Assembly (NCBI RefSeq): GCF_037138995.1
Contig: NZ_JBAXHI010000020.1
Location: 1 to 64,000, forward strand
DNA from: Chlorohelix sp037138995
GTDB taxonomy: Bacteria > Chloroflexota > Chloroflexia > Chloroheliales > Chloroheliaceae
Direction of reading: 5' to 3'
DNA length: 64,000 nucleotides
Shown: positions 43,916 to 53,160 of the stretch, one piece after another
How positions within the stretch are numbered: the stretch's first letter is position 1
Layout: the number at the start of each line of letters is the position of its first letter
Translations under genes and position numbers: made by a program
The notes under the pieces: model-generated
The model's database searches: none
Seen by the model: only the letters and a program-made list of their open reading frames with translations
What the model was told of the DNA's origin: nothing

Positions 43916-44656
43916 ATGTCTGAAAATAGAAATAACAAAACCGGTTCATTTGGCTCTTATGACCCAGATGCAAATGATGAGGAGTACGAGACATCCCGCG
44001 CCTCCCGCAATACAAAACGAACCACCGGTAGTTCGGGTAGCGGCAGCATAAATATGGGCGGCTTTTTCAAGGGGCTAGGCGAAATAGCCGAGCGTCTTAA
44101 TGAAGTTGTTGAAAAGGCAGAGGAACTCTCCAGAAAAGCCAAAGAAGCCGAAGCCAGCGGAAATGGAAGCGGCGGCGAATTAAAATCCGAATTTAATAGC
44201 AAAGGCTTCGTGGTAAAGTGGGGCTTTAATAATTCCACACTCGAAGAAAACCCCGGCGCAGCTAGACCTTTCGCTAGTCGCCCTCCCGGTTTTGCTAATC
44301 GTTCCGCCGTCCGTCCTGTTACTACGCCGGGACACACCACTCCTGCTAAAGATAAAGCAGGGCAACGCCCAAATCCGAATACTTCTAATCTTACTCCCGT
44401 TGCTACCGTCCGAGAGCCGTATGTTGAAATACATGACGAGGCATCAGAAAGTCAGATTTTAGTAATTGTGGAACTGCCGGGTGTGGAGGAAGAGAGAGTT
44501 TGGTTTGAAATTCATGATGATATTTTGCTAGTGCGGGGCGAAAACACCGATTGCCTTTATGAGAAAGAAGTTATGCTTCCGGCTATGGTAAAGGCTGAAC
44601 CAGTTAGTCAGCAATATCAAAATGGTTTGCTTGAACTCAGATTAAAGCGAGCTTAA
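43916..44656 (+). CDS. gvpH: GvpH-like Hsp20 chaperone
   Basis: 246 residues. Acidic, low-complexity N-terminus, then a GvpH-type helix (GGFFKGLGEIAERLNEVVEKAEEL, about 49-75), a disordered Pro/Thr/Arg linker, and a C-terminal alpha-crystallin-like domain at about 165-246 (YVEIHDEASESQILVIVELP, then DDILLVRGEN). Stabilises hydrophobic Gvp proteins, in archaea notably GvpM. AAGGAAG ribosome site. Confidence 0.85.
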   Translation: MSENRNNKTGSFGSYDPDANDEEYETSRASRNTKRTTGSSGSGSINMGGFFKGLGEIAERLNEVVEKAEELSRKAKEAEASGNGSGGELKSEFNSKGFVVKWGFNNSTLEENPGAARPFASRPPGFANRSAVRPVTTPGHTTPAKDKAGQRPNPNTSNLTPVATVREPYVEIHDEASESQILVIVELPGVEEERVWFEIHDDILLVRGENTDCLYEKEVMLPAMVKAEPVSQQYQNGLLELRLKRA

Positions 44657-44730
44657 TTTCTATAACATTTAACTGTTGTGACTTCAAAATGCGGTTTTAG
44701 CCGGATTTTGCTAAATTTCAGGTGGCTAAA

Positions 44731-46953
44731 ATGAATGATACTTCCGACCAAGTTGACACCCTAAGTTTGCGGGTAGCCGAAGCAGCTTCAAGAGATACGG
44801 GGCGTACTATTGCTAGAATAGACCCCGATGAAATGAAGAAACTTGACCTGACCATCGGTGATGTTATTGAAGTGCGCGGAACACGTACCACTGCTGCTAA
44901 AGTTTTGCCCACTTTTGCGGCAGATAGAGGCAGAAACCTCATTTTAATTGATGGGTTGGTTAGAGCAAATTGCGGCGCAACGCTGGATGGTAGGGTTACT
45001 ATCCGCAAAACTAGCGCCACTCCTGCTAAAACCCTGATATTGACCCCTCTTGCCGATTCATCCTCGCCCGATGCAAATAATCAGAATGTGCAGGGGCAGC
45101 TTTATATGAAGCATACGCTGGAAGGGATTGTCGTAAAATCCGGCGATTTGCTGCGAGTTAATTTTCTGGGTAGTCGCTTTCAGGAATTTGTAGTACAGGA
45201 AACTGTGCCAAAAATCGGCGCGTTGGTGATTGGACCTGCTACTGCTCTGAAATTCAGCATAGTCCGCGAAGAGACTCGCGCTCGCCCTTTAAGGCGTTCT
45301 GGCTCAGGCGTAACCTACGAAGATATTGGCGGCTTGTCAAAGCAGTTATCCCATATTCGGGAAATGATTGAGCTTCCGCTTAAATATCCCGAAGTATTTG
45401 ACCGTTTGGGCATTGAACCGCCTAGAGGGGTTTTGCTATATGGACCACCCGGTAGCGGTAAAACTTTGATTGCGCGTGCTGTTGCCAATGAAACTTCGGC
45501 TCACTTTATAAGCGTTAGCGGTCCCGAACTGATACAGAAATTTTACGGGGAAAGCGAAGCTAACCTGCGTAAGGTTTTTCAAGAGGCGACTTCACACGCG
45601 CCTAGTATCATTTTCCTTGATGAAATAGATTCGTTAGCCCCACGCCGGGAAAATGTACAGGGCGAGGTAGAAAAGCGCGTAGTCGGGCAGTTGCTTTCTC
45701 TGATGGATGGGCTACAGGGGCGCGGGCATGTGATGGTAATAGGCGCAACCAACCTTCCTAACAACCTCGACCCCGCTTTGCGCCGCCCCGGTCGGTTTGA
45801 CCGTGAGATAGTCATTGGTGTGCCGGATAGACCCGGTCGCCAAGAAATTCTTGAAATATATACGCGCAGTATGCCGCTTACATCCGAAGTTGACATCGGG
45901 CGTTTGGCATCGTTGACGCATGGGTTTGTGGGGGCAGACCTTGCCGCTCTTTGTCGAGAAGCCGCTTTGAGCGCGGTACGGCGTGTAATTCCTGACATGG
46001 AAACCGCTATACCCTACGAGCAGTTTGTCAATCTGAGCGTTTCAATGGAAGATTTCCTCAATGCTTTAAAGGAAATCGAACCGTCCGCTATTCGTGAGGT
46101 TTATACTGAAGTCCCTGACGTGAAATGGGATAGAGTCGGTGGGCTGGAAGATGTGAAACAGGCTTTGCGGGAAGCGGTGGAATGGCCCCTATTGTATCCT
46201 GAATATTTTGCAGAAGCCGATACCAAGCCACCCCACGGCATATTGCTGTCGGGACCTCCCGGTTGTGGCAAAACTTTGCTGGCACAGGCTCTGGCAACCG
46301 AAAGCGAAGTTAATTTCATATCGGTAAAGGGACCTGAGCTATTAAGTAAATGGGTCGGGGAAAGCGAAAAAGCCGTTCGGGAAATCTTTAAGAAAGCTCG
46401 GCATGCCGCGCCTTGTATAATTTTTTTCGATGAGATTGATGCGGTTGCGCCTGTACGGGGAGCGCGGGTCAATGATAGTGTTGCAGACCGCGTGGTGGCG
46501 CAACTTCTCACCGAAATTGATGGTATCGAACGCGCTGCCGGTTTGATTATGATTGCGGCAACTAATCGCCCTGAAATGCTAGACCCGGCATTGATGAGAC
46601 CGGGGCGTTTCGATGTCAAGCTAACGATTGGGTTGCCTGACCCGCCTTCCCGCCGCAAAATATTGGAGGTACACACCGTCCGCAAACCGTTGGCAGACCC
46701 TAGTTTGGTGGAGAATTTGGTTCAGCTTACTGAGGGTTTGGTCGGGGCAGAAATTGAAGCCCTTTGCAATCGCGCTTCTCTGAATGCAGTACGGCGTGCG
46801 GTGGATTTGCGTGTAACAGCCGAGAAAGAAGCTACAGAAAGCGGCGCTGTATTTGATAACACCCGAATTAAATTGCTATTGACGGCAGAGGATTTCCAAA
46901 TTGCGCTAAAAGAAATTTTGGACTCAAAAAACAATCCTCCTAATGTTGAATAA
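44731..46953 (+). CDS. CDC48/VAT-like double AAA+ ATPase
   Basis: 740 residues from the ATG at 44731, six bases after AGGTGG (an in-frame GTG lies within that site). Residues 1-190 are a CDC48-type N-domain (SLRVAEAASRDTGRTIARID, then the double-psi barrel). D1 has Walker A GPPGSGKT at 238-245 and Walker B IIFLDEIDS; D2 has GPPGCGKT at 508-515 and IIFFDEIDA. SRH motifs with Arg fingers (RRPGRFDREI, MRPGRFDVKL) are intact in both. An unfoldase/segregase acting on protein complexes. It directly follows gvpH in the same direction and precedes the terminator, so it is probably part of the gvp transcription unit. Confidence 0.9.
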   Translation: MNDTSDQVDTLSLRVAEAASRDTGRTIARIDPDEMKKLDLTIGDVIEVRGTRTTAAKVLPTFAADRGRNLILIDGLVRANCGATLDGRVTIRKTSATPAKTLILTPLADSSSPDANNQNVQGQLYMKHTLEGIVVKSGDLLRVNFLGSRFQEFVVQETVPKIGALVIGPATALKFSIVREETRARPLRRSGSGVTYEDIGGLSKQLSHIREMIELPLKYPEVFDRLGIEPPRGVLLYGPPGSGKTLIARAVANETSAHFISVSGPELIQKFYGESEANLRKVFQEATSHAPSIIFLDEIDSLAPRRENVQGEVEKRVVGQLLSLMDGLQGRGHVMVIGATNLPNNLDPALRRPGRFDREIVIGVPDRPGRQEILEIYTRSMPLTSEVDIGRLASLTHGFVGADLAALCREAALSAVRRVIPDMETAIPYEQFVNLSVSMEDFLNALKEIEPSAIREVYTEVPDVKWDRVGGLEDVKQALREAVEWPLLYPEYFAEADTKPPHGILLSGPPGCGKTLLAQALATESEVNFISVKGPELLSKWVGESEKAVREIFKKARHAAPCIIFFDEIDAVAPVRGARVNDSVADRVVAQLLTEIDGIERAAGLIMIAATNRPEMLDPALMRPGRFDVKLTIGLPDPPSRRKILEVHTVRKPLADPSLVENLVQLTEGLVGAEIEALCNRASLNAVRRAVDLRVTAEKEATESGAVFDNTRIKLLLTAEDFQIALKEILDSKNNPPNVE

Positions 46954-47016
46954 ACAAAAATTAGGGGAAACCATTCATAGAGTTCCTTTTCTCTAATTGG
47001 TTTCCTCTAGTTTTTA
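46954..47016. terminator. bidirectional terminator ending the gvp array
   Basis: AAAAATTAGGGGAAACCA pairs with TGGTTTCCTCTAGTTTTT across an inner 23-base region that includes a second short hairpin. A run on one side and T run on the other serve the gvp/AAA transcript and the convergent regulator gene. Confidence 0.75.
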
Positions 47017-47056
47017 TTGTTTCTAGTTCTTTCGGATGCAAGCCGTCAACATGCGC

Positions 47057-47716
47057 TTATTTTTCAAAGCTAGGTTCAAGCATGCCATGTTTAAGAGCAT
47101 AGCGTACTAGTTCGGAACGATGATGAAAACCCAACTTTTCCATTATACGGCTGCGATAGGTATCCACAGTTTTTGAGCTAATTACCAGCTTTTCGCCGAT
47201 TTCTTGGCTGGTATAGCCTTCGGCGGTGAGTCGCAAAACTTCCTCCTCCCGCTCACTCAATGTCGCCGTTTTTTCTTCTTCATCTCGTCGGTTTAGATAG
47301 CCTCTTAATAGTAATTTGGTGGCGGCGGGGTATAGGTACACATTGCCCGCTTGTACAGTGCGAATCGCTTCTAGCAAATCGGTATCGGCGGAGCTTTTTA
47401 GCACATAACCCGAACCGCCCTGTTGCAAAACTTGGTATAGATAACGCTCTTCACTGTACATAGTTAGAACTAGAATTTTAGTGGTCGAGTTAGTTCCCCT
47501 AATTTTTTTCAATGCGCCTAATCCACCAAGACCGGGCATGTTTAAATCTAGCACCAGCACTTCTGGATTTAACTCATGAGTAAACTTGACTGCTTCTTCT
47601 CCATTGCCTGCCTCACCGATAACTTCAATATCTGCTTCTGCGTTAAGAAGGGCGCGTAAACCGCTGCGTAATACCGCGTGGTCATCTGCTAACAATACCC
47701 TTATTTTCTCTGACAT
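47057..47716 (-). CDS. NarL/LuxR-family response regulator
   Basis: 219 residues. Receiver VLLADDHAVLR with phospho-acceptor Asp57 in LVLDLNMPGL, MYSEER and VLKSSAD. LuxR HTH LSEREEEVLRLTAEGYTSQEIG...KTVDTYRSRIMEKLG. Follows its kinase gene by 24 bases. It converges on the gas-vesicle array from the far side. Confidence 0.92.
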   Translation of the reverse strand: MSEKIRVLLADDHAVLRSGLRALLNAEADIEVIGEAGNGEEAVKFTHELNPEVLVLDLNMPGLGGLGALKKIRGTNSTTKILVLTMYSEERYLYQVLQQGGSGYVLKSSADTDLLEAIRTVQAGNVYLYPAATKLLLRGYLNRRDEEEKTATLSEREEEVLRLTAEGYTSQEIGEKLVISSKTVDTYRSRIMEKLGFHHRSELVRYALKHGMLEPSFEK

Positions 47717-47740
47717 AGTTCTCCGAAAGTTTAGTAATAT

Positions 47741-48832
47741 TTATTGTATGTAACCAGTATCTTTTAAATATTGAAGTGGGATTTCAAGCCGTATTTCTGT
47801 ACCATTGCCCGGCTTGCTGCTTATATGCAAGCTACCGGAAACTAATTGGGCGCGTTCGCGCATACCAATTAGCCCCAACCCGGCTTTTTCATACGTTTTC
47901 TCTGTATTAAACCCTGTTCCATCATCTTTGATACTGAGGGTAACTTTAGAGTCGATAGTCAAAAGTGCCTCAATTTTTGTTGCCTGTGCATATTTTATTG
48001 CATTGGTTATTGCTTCTTGCGCTACCCTGTAACAAACTAATTCTACCATTTCTGGGAGTCTTATGGAGTGGTCGCTTTCCTTATGTTGGAAGGTAATTTT
48101 GCTTGGCAAGCGTTCGCTTATAATTTGAATATAACTTTCCAGCGCAGCAACCAAACCCTGATCATCCAACAAGCTAGGGCGCAAGTTTCGGCTTAATTCG
48201 CGCACTTCGTCCATAGTTTTGCTTAGGATAGCTCGCAATTCGTTTAACCCTTTTTTCAAATCGTCTATATTTGAGGATTTCTCTAGAAATTTCAGGCGTA
48301 CCATAGCAGCGGTTAGAGATTGAGCCGTTTCATCATGAAGCTCCCGTGCAATACGGGTGCGTTCATCTTCTTGCGCTTTTATTATTTGTGCAGCGGTAGC
48401 GCGTAGTTGCTGGTTACGCTCTTCTAGCGCGTCAAGCATGGTGTTAAAAGTATTGGCGAGTTCTTCAGTTTGGTGGTCTGCTACAAGGCTGCGCTTAATC
48501 CGCGCTTTTAAATCTCCATTTCGGACTGCTCCTGCGGTCTGCTGAAGCTCGGAGAGGGGCTGAAAAGCGGCTCTAAGGACGGCGTAATTTACTAAACCGC
48601 TAAATAAGAAGCCGATGATAGTCAGGAATAGGGCAAGTCCGCTGGTAAAATGCTCATCTCCACCCGATACAAAGGTGGTTAACCATGTACCCACAAACGC
48701 GCCTATACCTACAATAATAGAGTTTGCAAGCAAAACCTTTAGAAGCAAAGGCATGCGGAGCAATCTCAGTATAAAATTCGGGGGTATGTTTTGGAGTGGC
48801 GTTTGTTCCAATTCTTTCAGAGCTTTTGCCAT
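47741..48832 (-). CDS. NarL-type membrane sensor histidine kinase
   Basis: 363 residues. Two membrane helices (about 30-52 and 65-90) with a very short loop between them, HAMP domain (FQPLSELQQTAGAVRNGDLKARI), coiled coil, then HisKA_3 H-box RIARELHDETAQSL near 165, N-box VAQEAITNAIKYA and G-boxes DDGTGFN, GLGLIGMRERA. With almost no external sensor, it likely senses a membrane-related or internal signal. Pairs with the regulator at 47057-47716. Confidence 0.9.
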   Translation of the reverse strand: MAKALKELEQTPLQNIPPNFILRLLRMPLLLKVLLANSIIVGIGAFVGTWLTTFVSGGDEHFTSGLALFLTIIGFLFSGLVNYAVLRAAFQPLSELQQTAGAVRNGDLKARIKRSLVADHQTEELANTFNTMLDALEERNQQLRATAAQIIKAQEDERTRIARELHDETAQSLTAAMVRLKFLEKSSNIDDLKKGLNELRAILSKTMDEVRELSRNLRPSLLDDQGLVAALESYIQIISERLPSKITFQHKESDHSIRLPEMVELVCYRVAQEAITNAIKYAQATKIEALLTIDSKVTLSIKDDGTGFNTEKTYEKAGLGLIGMRERAQLVSGSLHISSKPGNGTEIRLEIPLQYLKDTGYIQ

Positions 48833-48920
48833 AAATTCCTTTACTTATTTTTGTGAACTGGATTGCTATATTTTACCAATATTCTGCTATTTATGTAAGC
48901 GGTTTATGAGTTTACCCTAA

Positions 48921-48952
48921 TAAAAAAGACCAAACCCGCGAAGGTTCGGTCT
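48921..48952 (-). terminator. intrinsic terminator of bchNBL
   Basis: On the minus strand AGACCGAACC-TTCGCG-GGTTTGGTCT followed by TTTTTTA, 36 bases after the bchL stop. Confidence 0.85.
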
Positions 48953-48987
48953 GATGCCAAATGTAGTTAGTCTTTCAACCGTTCAAG

Positions 48988-49809
48988 CTAAATGCGATTT
49001 CCAATAACCTGAAATACTGCTCTATCTCCCATTGGTTTTGGAATCACGGTTTCAGGGTCGCATAGCAAGGCGTTTGCTAGGTTTTCATAGGGGGAAGTAT
49101 CTATACCTTCAAGCTCGAATAGGGTTTTACCGTTTATGCGACTGCGCCGGATATGGTCTTCTGCCGGAACATAGCCTAGAACCTGTGTGCCAACTTCATT
49201 GGCAAAGAGGTCTATCAATTCATGACCGTTCTCGCCGTTTCCGTTGGCATTTGCCAGAATGCGGTTGCCCACCACGCCCGCCAACCTGACTTTGTACTTG
49301 GCGGATTTGGCTTTGACGGCTACACAGATGCGATTGGCGGCAAAGAGGCTATCGAAGTCGTTGGCTGTTACAATAATGGCGTAGTCTGCCCATTGCAAGG
49401 GAGTAGCAAAACCGCCACAAACCACGTCCCCCAATACATCAAACAGGATGCAGTCGTACTTATCATAAACACCCATGCGGTTGAGCATTTTCATGGTTTC
49501 GCCCACTACATACCCGCCACAACCTACCCCTGCGGGAGGTCCTCCCGTTTCTACGGTTGCCACGCCAAGATACCCGGTTTTGATGATGTCGTCCGGCTCG
49601 ATTTCTTCGGTATGATAATTTTTCTTTTCCAGAATATCAATTACCGTATCAATCATATGTCCGGTAATGGTGAAGGTGGAATCATGTTTGGGGTCACAGC
49701 CGATTAGTAAGACTTTCGCCCCCATTTTTGCCATTGCAACTGCCACATTTGATGAAGTAGTGCTTTTGCCGATACCACCCTTCCCATAAAAAGCGTAAGC
49801 ATGGTTCAT
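48988..49809 (-). CDS. bchL: light-independent protochlorophyllide reductase, iron protein BchL
   Basis: 273 residues, NifH-like homodimeric ATPase that passes electrons to BchNB during dark reduction of protochlorophyllide. P-loop GKGGIGKS at 9-16, cluster ligands Cys97 (VGCGGY) and Cys131 (VVCGGF) bridging the dimer [4Fe-4S], and switch motif LIGCDPKHDST. BchL rather than NifH or BchX: context with bchN and bchB, and family features. Last gene of the operon, 54 bases after bchB. Confidence 0.95.
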   Translation of the reverse strand: MNHAYAFYGKGGIGKSTTSSNVAVAMAKMGAKVLLIGCDPKHDSTFTITGHMIDTVIDILEKKNYHTEEIEPDDIIKTGYLGVATVETGGPPAGVGCGGYVVGETMKMLNRMGVYDKYDCILFDVLGDVVCGGFATPLQWADYAIIVTANDFDSLFAANRICVAVKAKSAKYKVRLAGVVGNRILANANGNGENGHELIDLFANEVGTQVLGYVPAEDHIRRSRINGKTLFELEGIDTSPYENLANALLCDPETVIPKPMGDRAVFQVIGNRI

Positions 49810-49863
49810 ATCTATGTAAATCTCCTTTTTATAATACCGGCTTTTTAAGTTACCGGGTTCAAG

Positions 49864-51543
49864 CTATTGCTGAGCTTTTTCCCTGACATCATATACAAGG
49901 TCTAGTGTAATAAGGCTGTAACCGTGTGAACGCGCATATTCTTCGACTCGCTTCTGGACTTTTGGTCTTACGAAGAAGGGTATTTGTTTCATCGCTTTTT
50001 GCGCTTCGTCCGTCCAAACCAACTCAGCGGAGATTGCAGCAACGGGAGGCGTTTTGACAACTACTGCTGCGCCGCTCTCTACCGCTAACTGGGTTGCTTT
50101 AGCGCGTAGTTCTTCCGCGACTTTATATGATTCCAATTCCTGTTCGCGAGATTCTGGTTCTTCTGCGACCTGAATTTTGCCACGGTCATTTGCTTTGAGC
50201 CGCGCTTCATCCACACCAAGCCCGGCATCGCCGAACATTTCAATCATATGCTTTTCAAGACCCAATGTGCAGGTATGGTACACGCGGTCGGTTATAAAGT
50301 TTGAGCCGTCATAGCCTAGAAAAGGCTGGTAGCTCAGGGAGAAATCTTCTATATGGATGGGGTTGCTGATAGTAGCGCAAGGTACATCAAACTCGGCGGC
50401 GGTATGCCGTTCCATCTGGGTTCCCAGCACTATATCGGGCAGCGTTTCCCCGATTGCTTTGCGTACTTCGGCAAATTCATTGCTACAGATGATGTTATCG
50501 GTATAAGGTTTTACTAGCTCTCGAAATTCGTTGGCGAGCTTGCGATTATAGGTGCCTGCGCCGACTATTTGCATGTCTAGTTCGGTTGCCAGCATGCGGG
50601 TGATGGCGACAGCGTGGGTAAAATCGCCAAAGACAAAAGCCTTCTTTGAGCTGTAGCCTTGCACGTCTGCGGTGATGGTGAACCAAGGCAAGCCGCTAGG
50701 GGCGCTTTTCTGATCCATCGAAAAGGCGGCAAGCGCGGGTTCTTTACTGTCGAAAGATAGCCCGTTGCCGGTAGCGAATTTGCTCAGGCTCTCTAGCACT
50801 TCGCGCACCCATTTACGAGTGGCAACTACTCCAATAGGGGCGCTGGTAATGGCTGGAATCCGGTGCAATTTTTCCAGCGCAATTGCCGCGTCTGCGCCCA
50901 TTTCACGATAGGGGGCGATAGTTGCCCATGCTTGCGGCAGTTTTTTCACATCGGCTATGGTTGCGCCAAGCGGGAAAACTACGTTAACCGCAATTCCCAT
51001 AGTTTCTAGCATGCGCTGAAGGCTGAGTAAGTCGTGTTTATGGTGGAAGCCCAACGAGATGGGTCCGATGATATTAACGCTTGGCTTGGGCGTTATCGGC
51101 AATTTCTGGGTGGCAAATTGCTCAACCATTGCGGTTAGCAAGCCGTTAGCCGATTCATCTTCCTCCACCCGGAAGGGGTTGGGCGCGTATATCAAGACTT
51201 CGTTCGGGATGTTCGCTTGCCGTGCCAATGAACCGTAATCTTCCTGTAGTAGGCTGGAAGAGCAGGTTTGGGTGATTACTATGAGGTCTGGGTTGTGGTC
51301 GCGGCTAACTTCGCGCAAGGATTCGGGCAAGCGGTTTATGCCCATGCCCATTGTTTTCAGGTCAAGTACGCTGGTGTGTACGGGCGGAAAGCGTTGTTCG
51401 CGCTCCATCATAGTAAACATCGAGTTTATATAGCAATCGCCCATTGGGGAATAGGCTATGGCATGCACGCCTTTCATGCTGCTTGCTACTCGCGCTACGC
51501 CGGTATGGGTGGTTCCCTGATATTCCCAAAAACTCATTCGCAT
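49864..51543 (-). CDS. bchB: light-independent protochlorophyllide reductase subunit BchB
   Basis: 559 residues from the ATG at 51543 (GGGAG nine bases upstream), two bases after the bchN stop. NifK-like catalytic subunit. With this start the residue in SPMGDCY is Asp36, the known aspartate ligand of the NB-cluster in BchB, which supports the start. The C-terminal about 55 residues (VWTDEAQKAMKQIPFFVRPK) are the PCP_red helical domain typical of BchB. Confidence 0.95.
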   Translation of the reverse strand: MRMSFWEYQGTTHTGVARVASSMKGVHAIAYSPMGDCYINSMFTMMEREQRFPPVHTSVLDLKTMGMGINRLPESLREVSRDHNPDLIVITQTCSSSLLQEDYGSLARQANIPNEVLIYAPNPFRVEEDESANGLLTAMVEQFATQKLPITPKPSVNIIGPISLGFHHKHDLLSLQRMLETMGIAVNVVFPLGATIADVKKLPQAWATIAPYREMGADAAIALEKLHRIPAITSAPIGVVATRKWVREVLESLSKFATGNGLSFDSKEPALAAFSMDQKSAPSGLPWFTITADVQGYSSKKAFVFGDFTHAVAITRMLATELDMQIVGAGTYNRKLANEFRELVKPYTDNIICSNEFAEVRKAIGETLPDIVLGTQMERHTAAEFDVPCATISNPIHIEDFSLSYQPFLGYDGSNFITDRVYHTCTLGLEKHMIEMFGDAGLGVDEARLKANDRGKIQVAEEPESREQELESYKVAEELRAKATQLAVESGAAVVVKTPPVAAISAELVWTDEAQKAMKQIPFFVRPKVQKRVEEYARSHGYSLITLDLVYDVREKAQQ

Positions 51544-51545
51544 AG

Positions 51546-52826
51546 TTAATTCTCCCGATTGTTGGGCAAAAACTCTTTCCAATCCAGCACATCGAGTTTG
51601 CGGTGCCGATTCAAAGCGCGAGCAAACAGGTTGGCGAGGTCACTTGCGCCCGTAAAGCCGTAGATTGGGGTGAAGATAATTTCGGTTGACCATTTGGTAG
51701 CAATGCCTTCAGCTTCAAAGGGGTTAGCCTGCCAAAAATTTGTGACAACGAGGTCGGGCTTTAGCTCTCGGATGTCGCGAATTTGGCGGTGCATGTTGGG
51801 CATTTCAACTACTCGCAAGCCGTTCAATGCTTGCAATTCGCGTTTGTGGAATTTGCGATTTACATAGGGTGTGCCAACTTCAATTAGTTCTGCGCCACAC
51901 TTGCGTAAAAACCGCGCGATGGGCAATTCTAGCATGTTATCTCCGGTAAAGAAGATGCGTTTGCCGCGTATTGCCGAAACTTTGCTTTCTAGGTTGCGCC
52001 AGATTTCCGCTTCACGTTCGGCAAGGTTGATTTCTTTGCCAAACATGCGCCCCAAGTCTTCAAAGAAAACGCGAGAGCCATCGGGTCCGATAGGGAATTG
52101 GCTTTGCAGCACTTTTGCTCCCCGTATGCGGCTGAAATGGGCGATAGATTTAGCTACATAGGGGTGTAGCGGGGCTAAAATTGTGTCGGGTCCAATCGCT
52201 GGAAGCTCGCCTATAGTGTTAGAAGGCACGAAACCGGCAACGGGTAGCCCCAATTTTTCGGCTTCTCGTTTCAGGTCGGTGGTATTAACATCGTTGACTG
52301 CACCCATAAAAACGATGCGCTTATCTCCGGCGGGGGCTACAGGGCAAAATTGCAGCAGGCTTTCGATGACGCAATCTTCGGATTGGGTCATGGTGTATTC
52401 AAGCCCATCGGCGCGTACTGGCAAAACCGGCACGTTGTTGAATTGCTGGTTTAAGCGGCGAGCCATCGCTTCGAAATCAACTTTCATGATTTCGGGCGTG
52501 CAACTGTTTAGCAGGAAGATGATGGAAGGGTTGTGTTCTTCCACAATATTTTTAACAATGTCGGTAATATCAATTTGGGCTGCGCTCAAGTCGCTTTCTT
52601 CCACCATAGCCACGCCAAAGCGCGGTTTTGCGAAAATCATAACCCCAAGCGCATTTTGCATCAGATGAGAGCAAGTATGCGTTCCTAATATCAGGAAAAA
52701 GCTATCTTTCATTTTTTGGTAAAGCCACCCGGTGCAGGTTAGCCCACAAAAAGCGTGATAGCCGTTATCTTCGCGCAAAACTTCTGCTTCTGGGATTTCG
52801 GGAAGGGTATCGGGCGCTATTGTCAT
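51546..52826 (-). CDS. bchN: light-independent protochlorophyllide reductase subunit BchN
   Basis: 426 residues from the ATG at 52826 (GGGAG eight bases upstream); a longer frame to 52943 lacks family similarity. NifD-like subunit holding the NB-cluster with three Cys: Cys27 (FCGLT), Cys52 (THTCSH) and Cys109 (NSCTPE). LPVRADGLEYTMTQSED and the remaining catalytic core are conserved. First gene of bchN-bchB-bchL; the operon lets the cell make chlorophyllide without light. Confidence 0.95.
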   Translation of the reverse strand: MTIAPDTLPEIPEAEVLREDNGYHAFCGLTCTGWLYQKMKDSFFLILGTHTCSHLMQNALGVMIFAKPRFGVAMVEESDLSAAQIDITDIVKNIVEEHNPSIIFLLNSCTPEIMKVDFEAMARRLNQQFNNVPVLPVRADGLEYTMTQSEDCVIESLLQFCPVAPAGDKRIVFMGAVNDVNTTDLKREAEKLGLPVAGFVPSNTIGELPAIGPDTILAPLHPYVAKSIAHFSRIRGAKVLQSQFPIGPDGSRVFFEDLGRMFGKEINLAEREAEIWRNLESKVSAIRGKRIFFTGDNMLELPIARFLRKCGAELIEVGTPYVNRKFHKRELQALNGLRVVEMPNMHRQIRDIRELKPDLVVTNFWQANPFEAEGIATKWSTEIIFTPIYGFTGASDLANLFARALNRHRKLDVLDWKEFLPNNREN

Positions 52827-53160
52827 TGCACTGCTCCCTCTGGATGTTTGGAACGCGCCACCAGCGTTTCCATCATTATTTAGCTTTATATACAAACTGG
52901 TGCGGCACAAAATTTCTAAACGCCAAATCAGATGCATGGGCAAGCAACACGGGTGAGAAAACCTTACCCATCAAGGCTAAATGTTACTAAAACGCGGTAT
53001 GGTAGTCAGTAGTTGTTACTACATTTTTTGACCTATTGGAATTTACTGCAAGAGTTGGAAAATTAGTTCTATAAACTGTTGACTCCAGATAAAAAATGGG
53101 CTAAAATTAGAACAAATAGACAAATCATATTGTTAATTTTATTATTAAGGAGTAGTAGCT
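52827..53160. promoter_or_regulatory. divergent upstream region of bchN, with small palindrome
   Basis: 334 bases between bchN (left) and a small gene (right). GTAGT-TGTT-ACTAC (53009-53022) with an extra GTAGT at 53002 could be an operator; T6 just after it also allows a weak rightward hairpin terminator. No clear promoter hexamers assigned. Confidence 0.35.
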
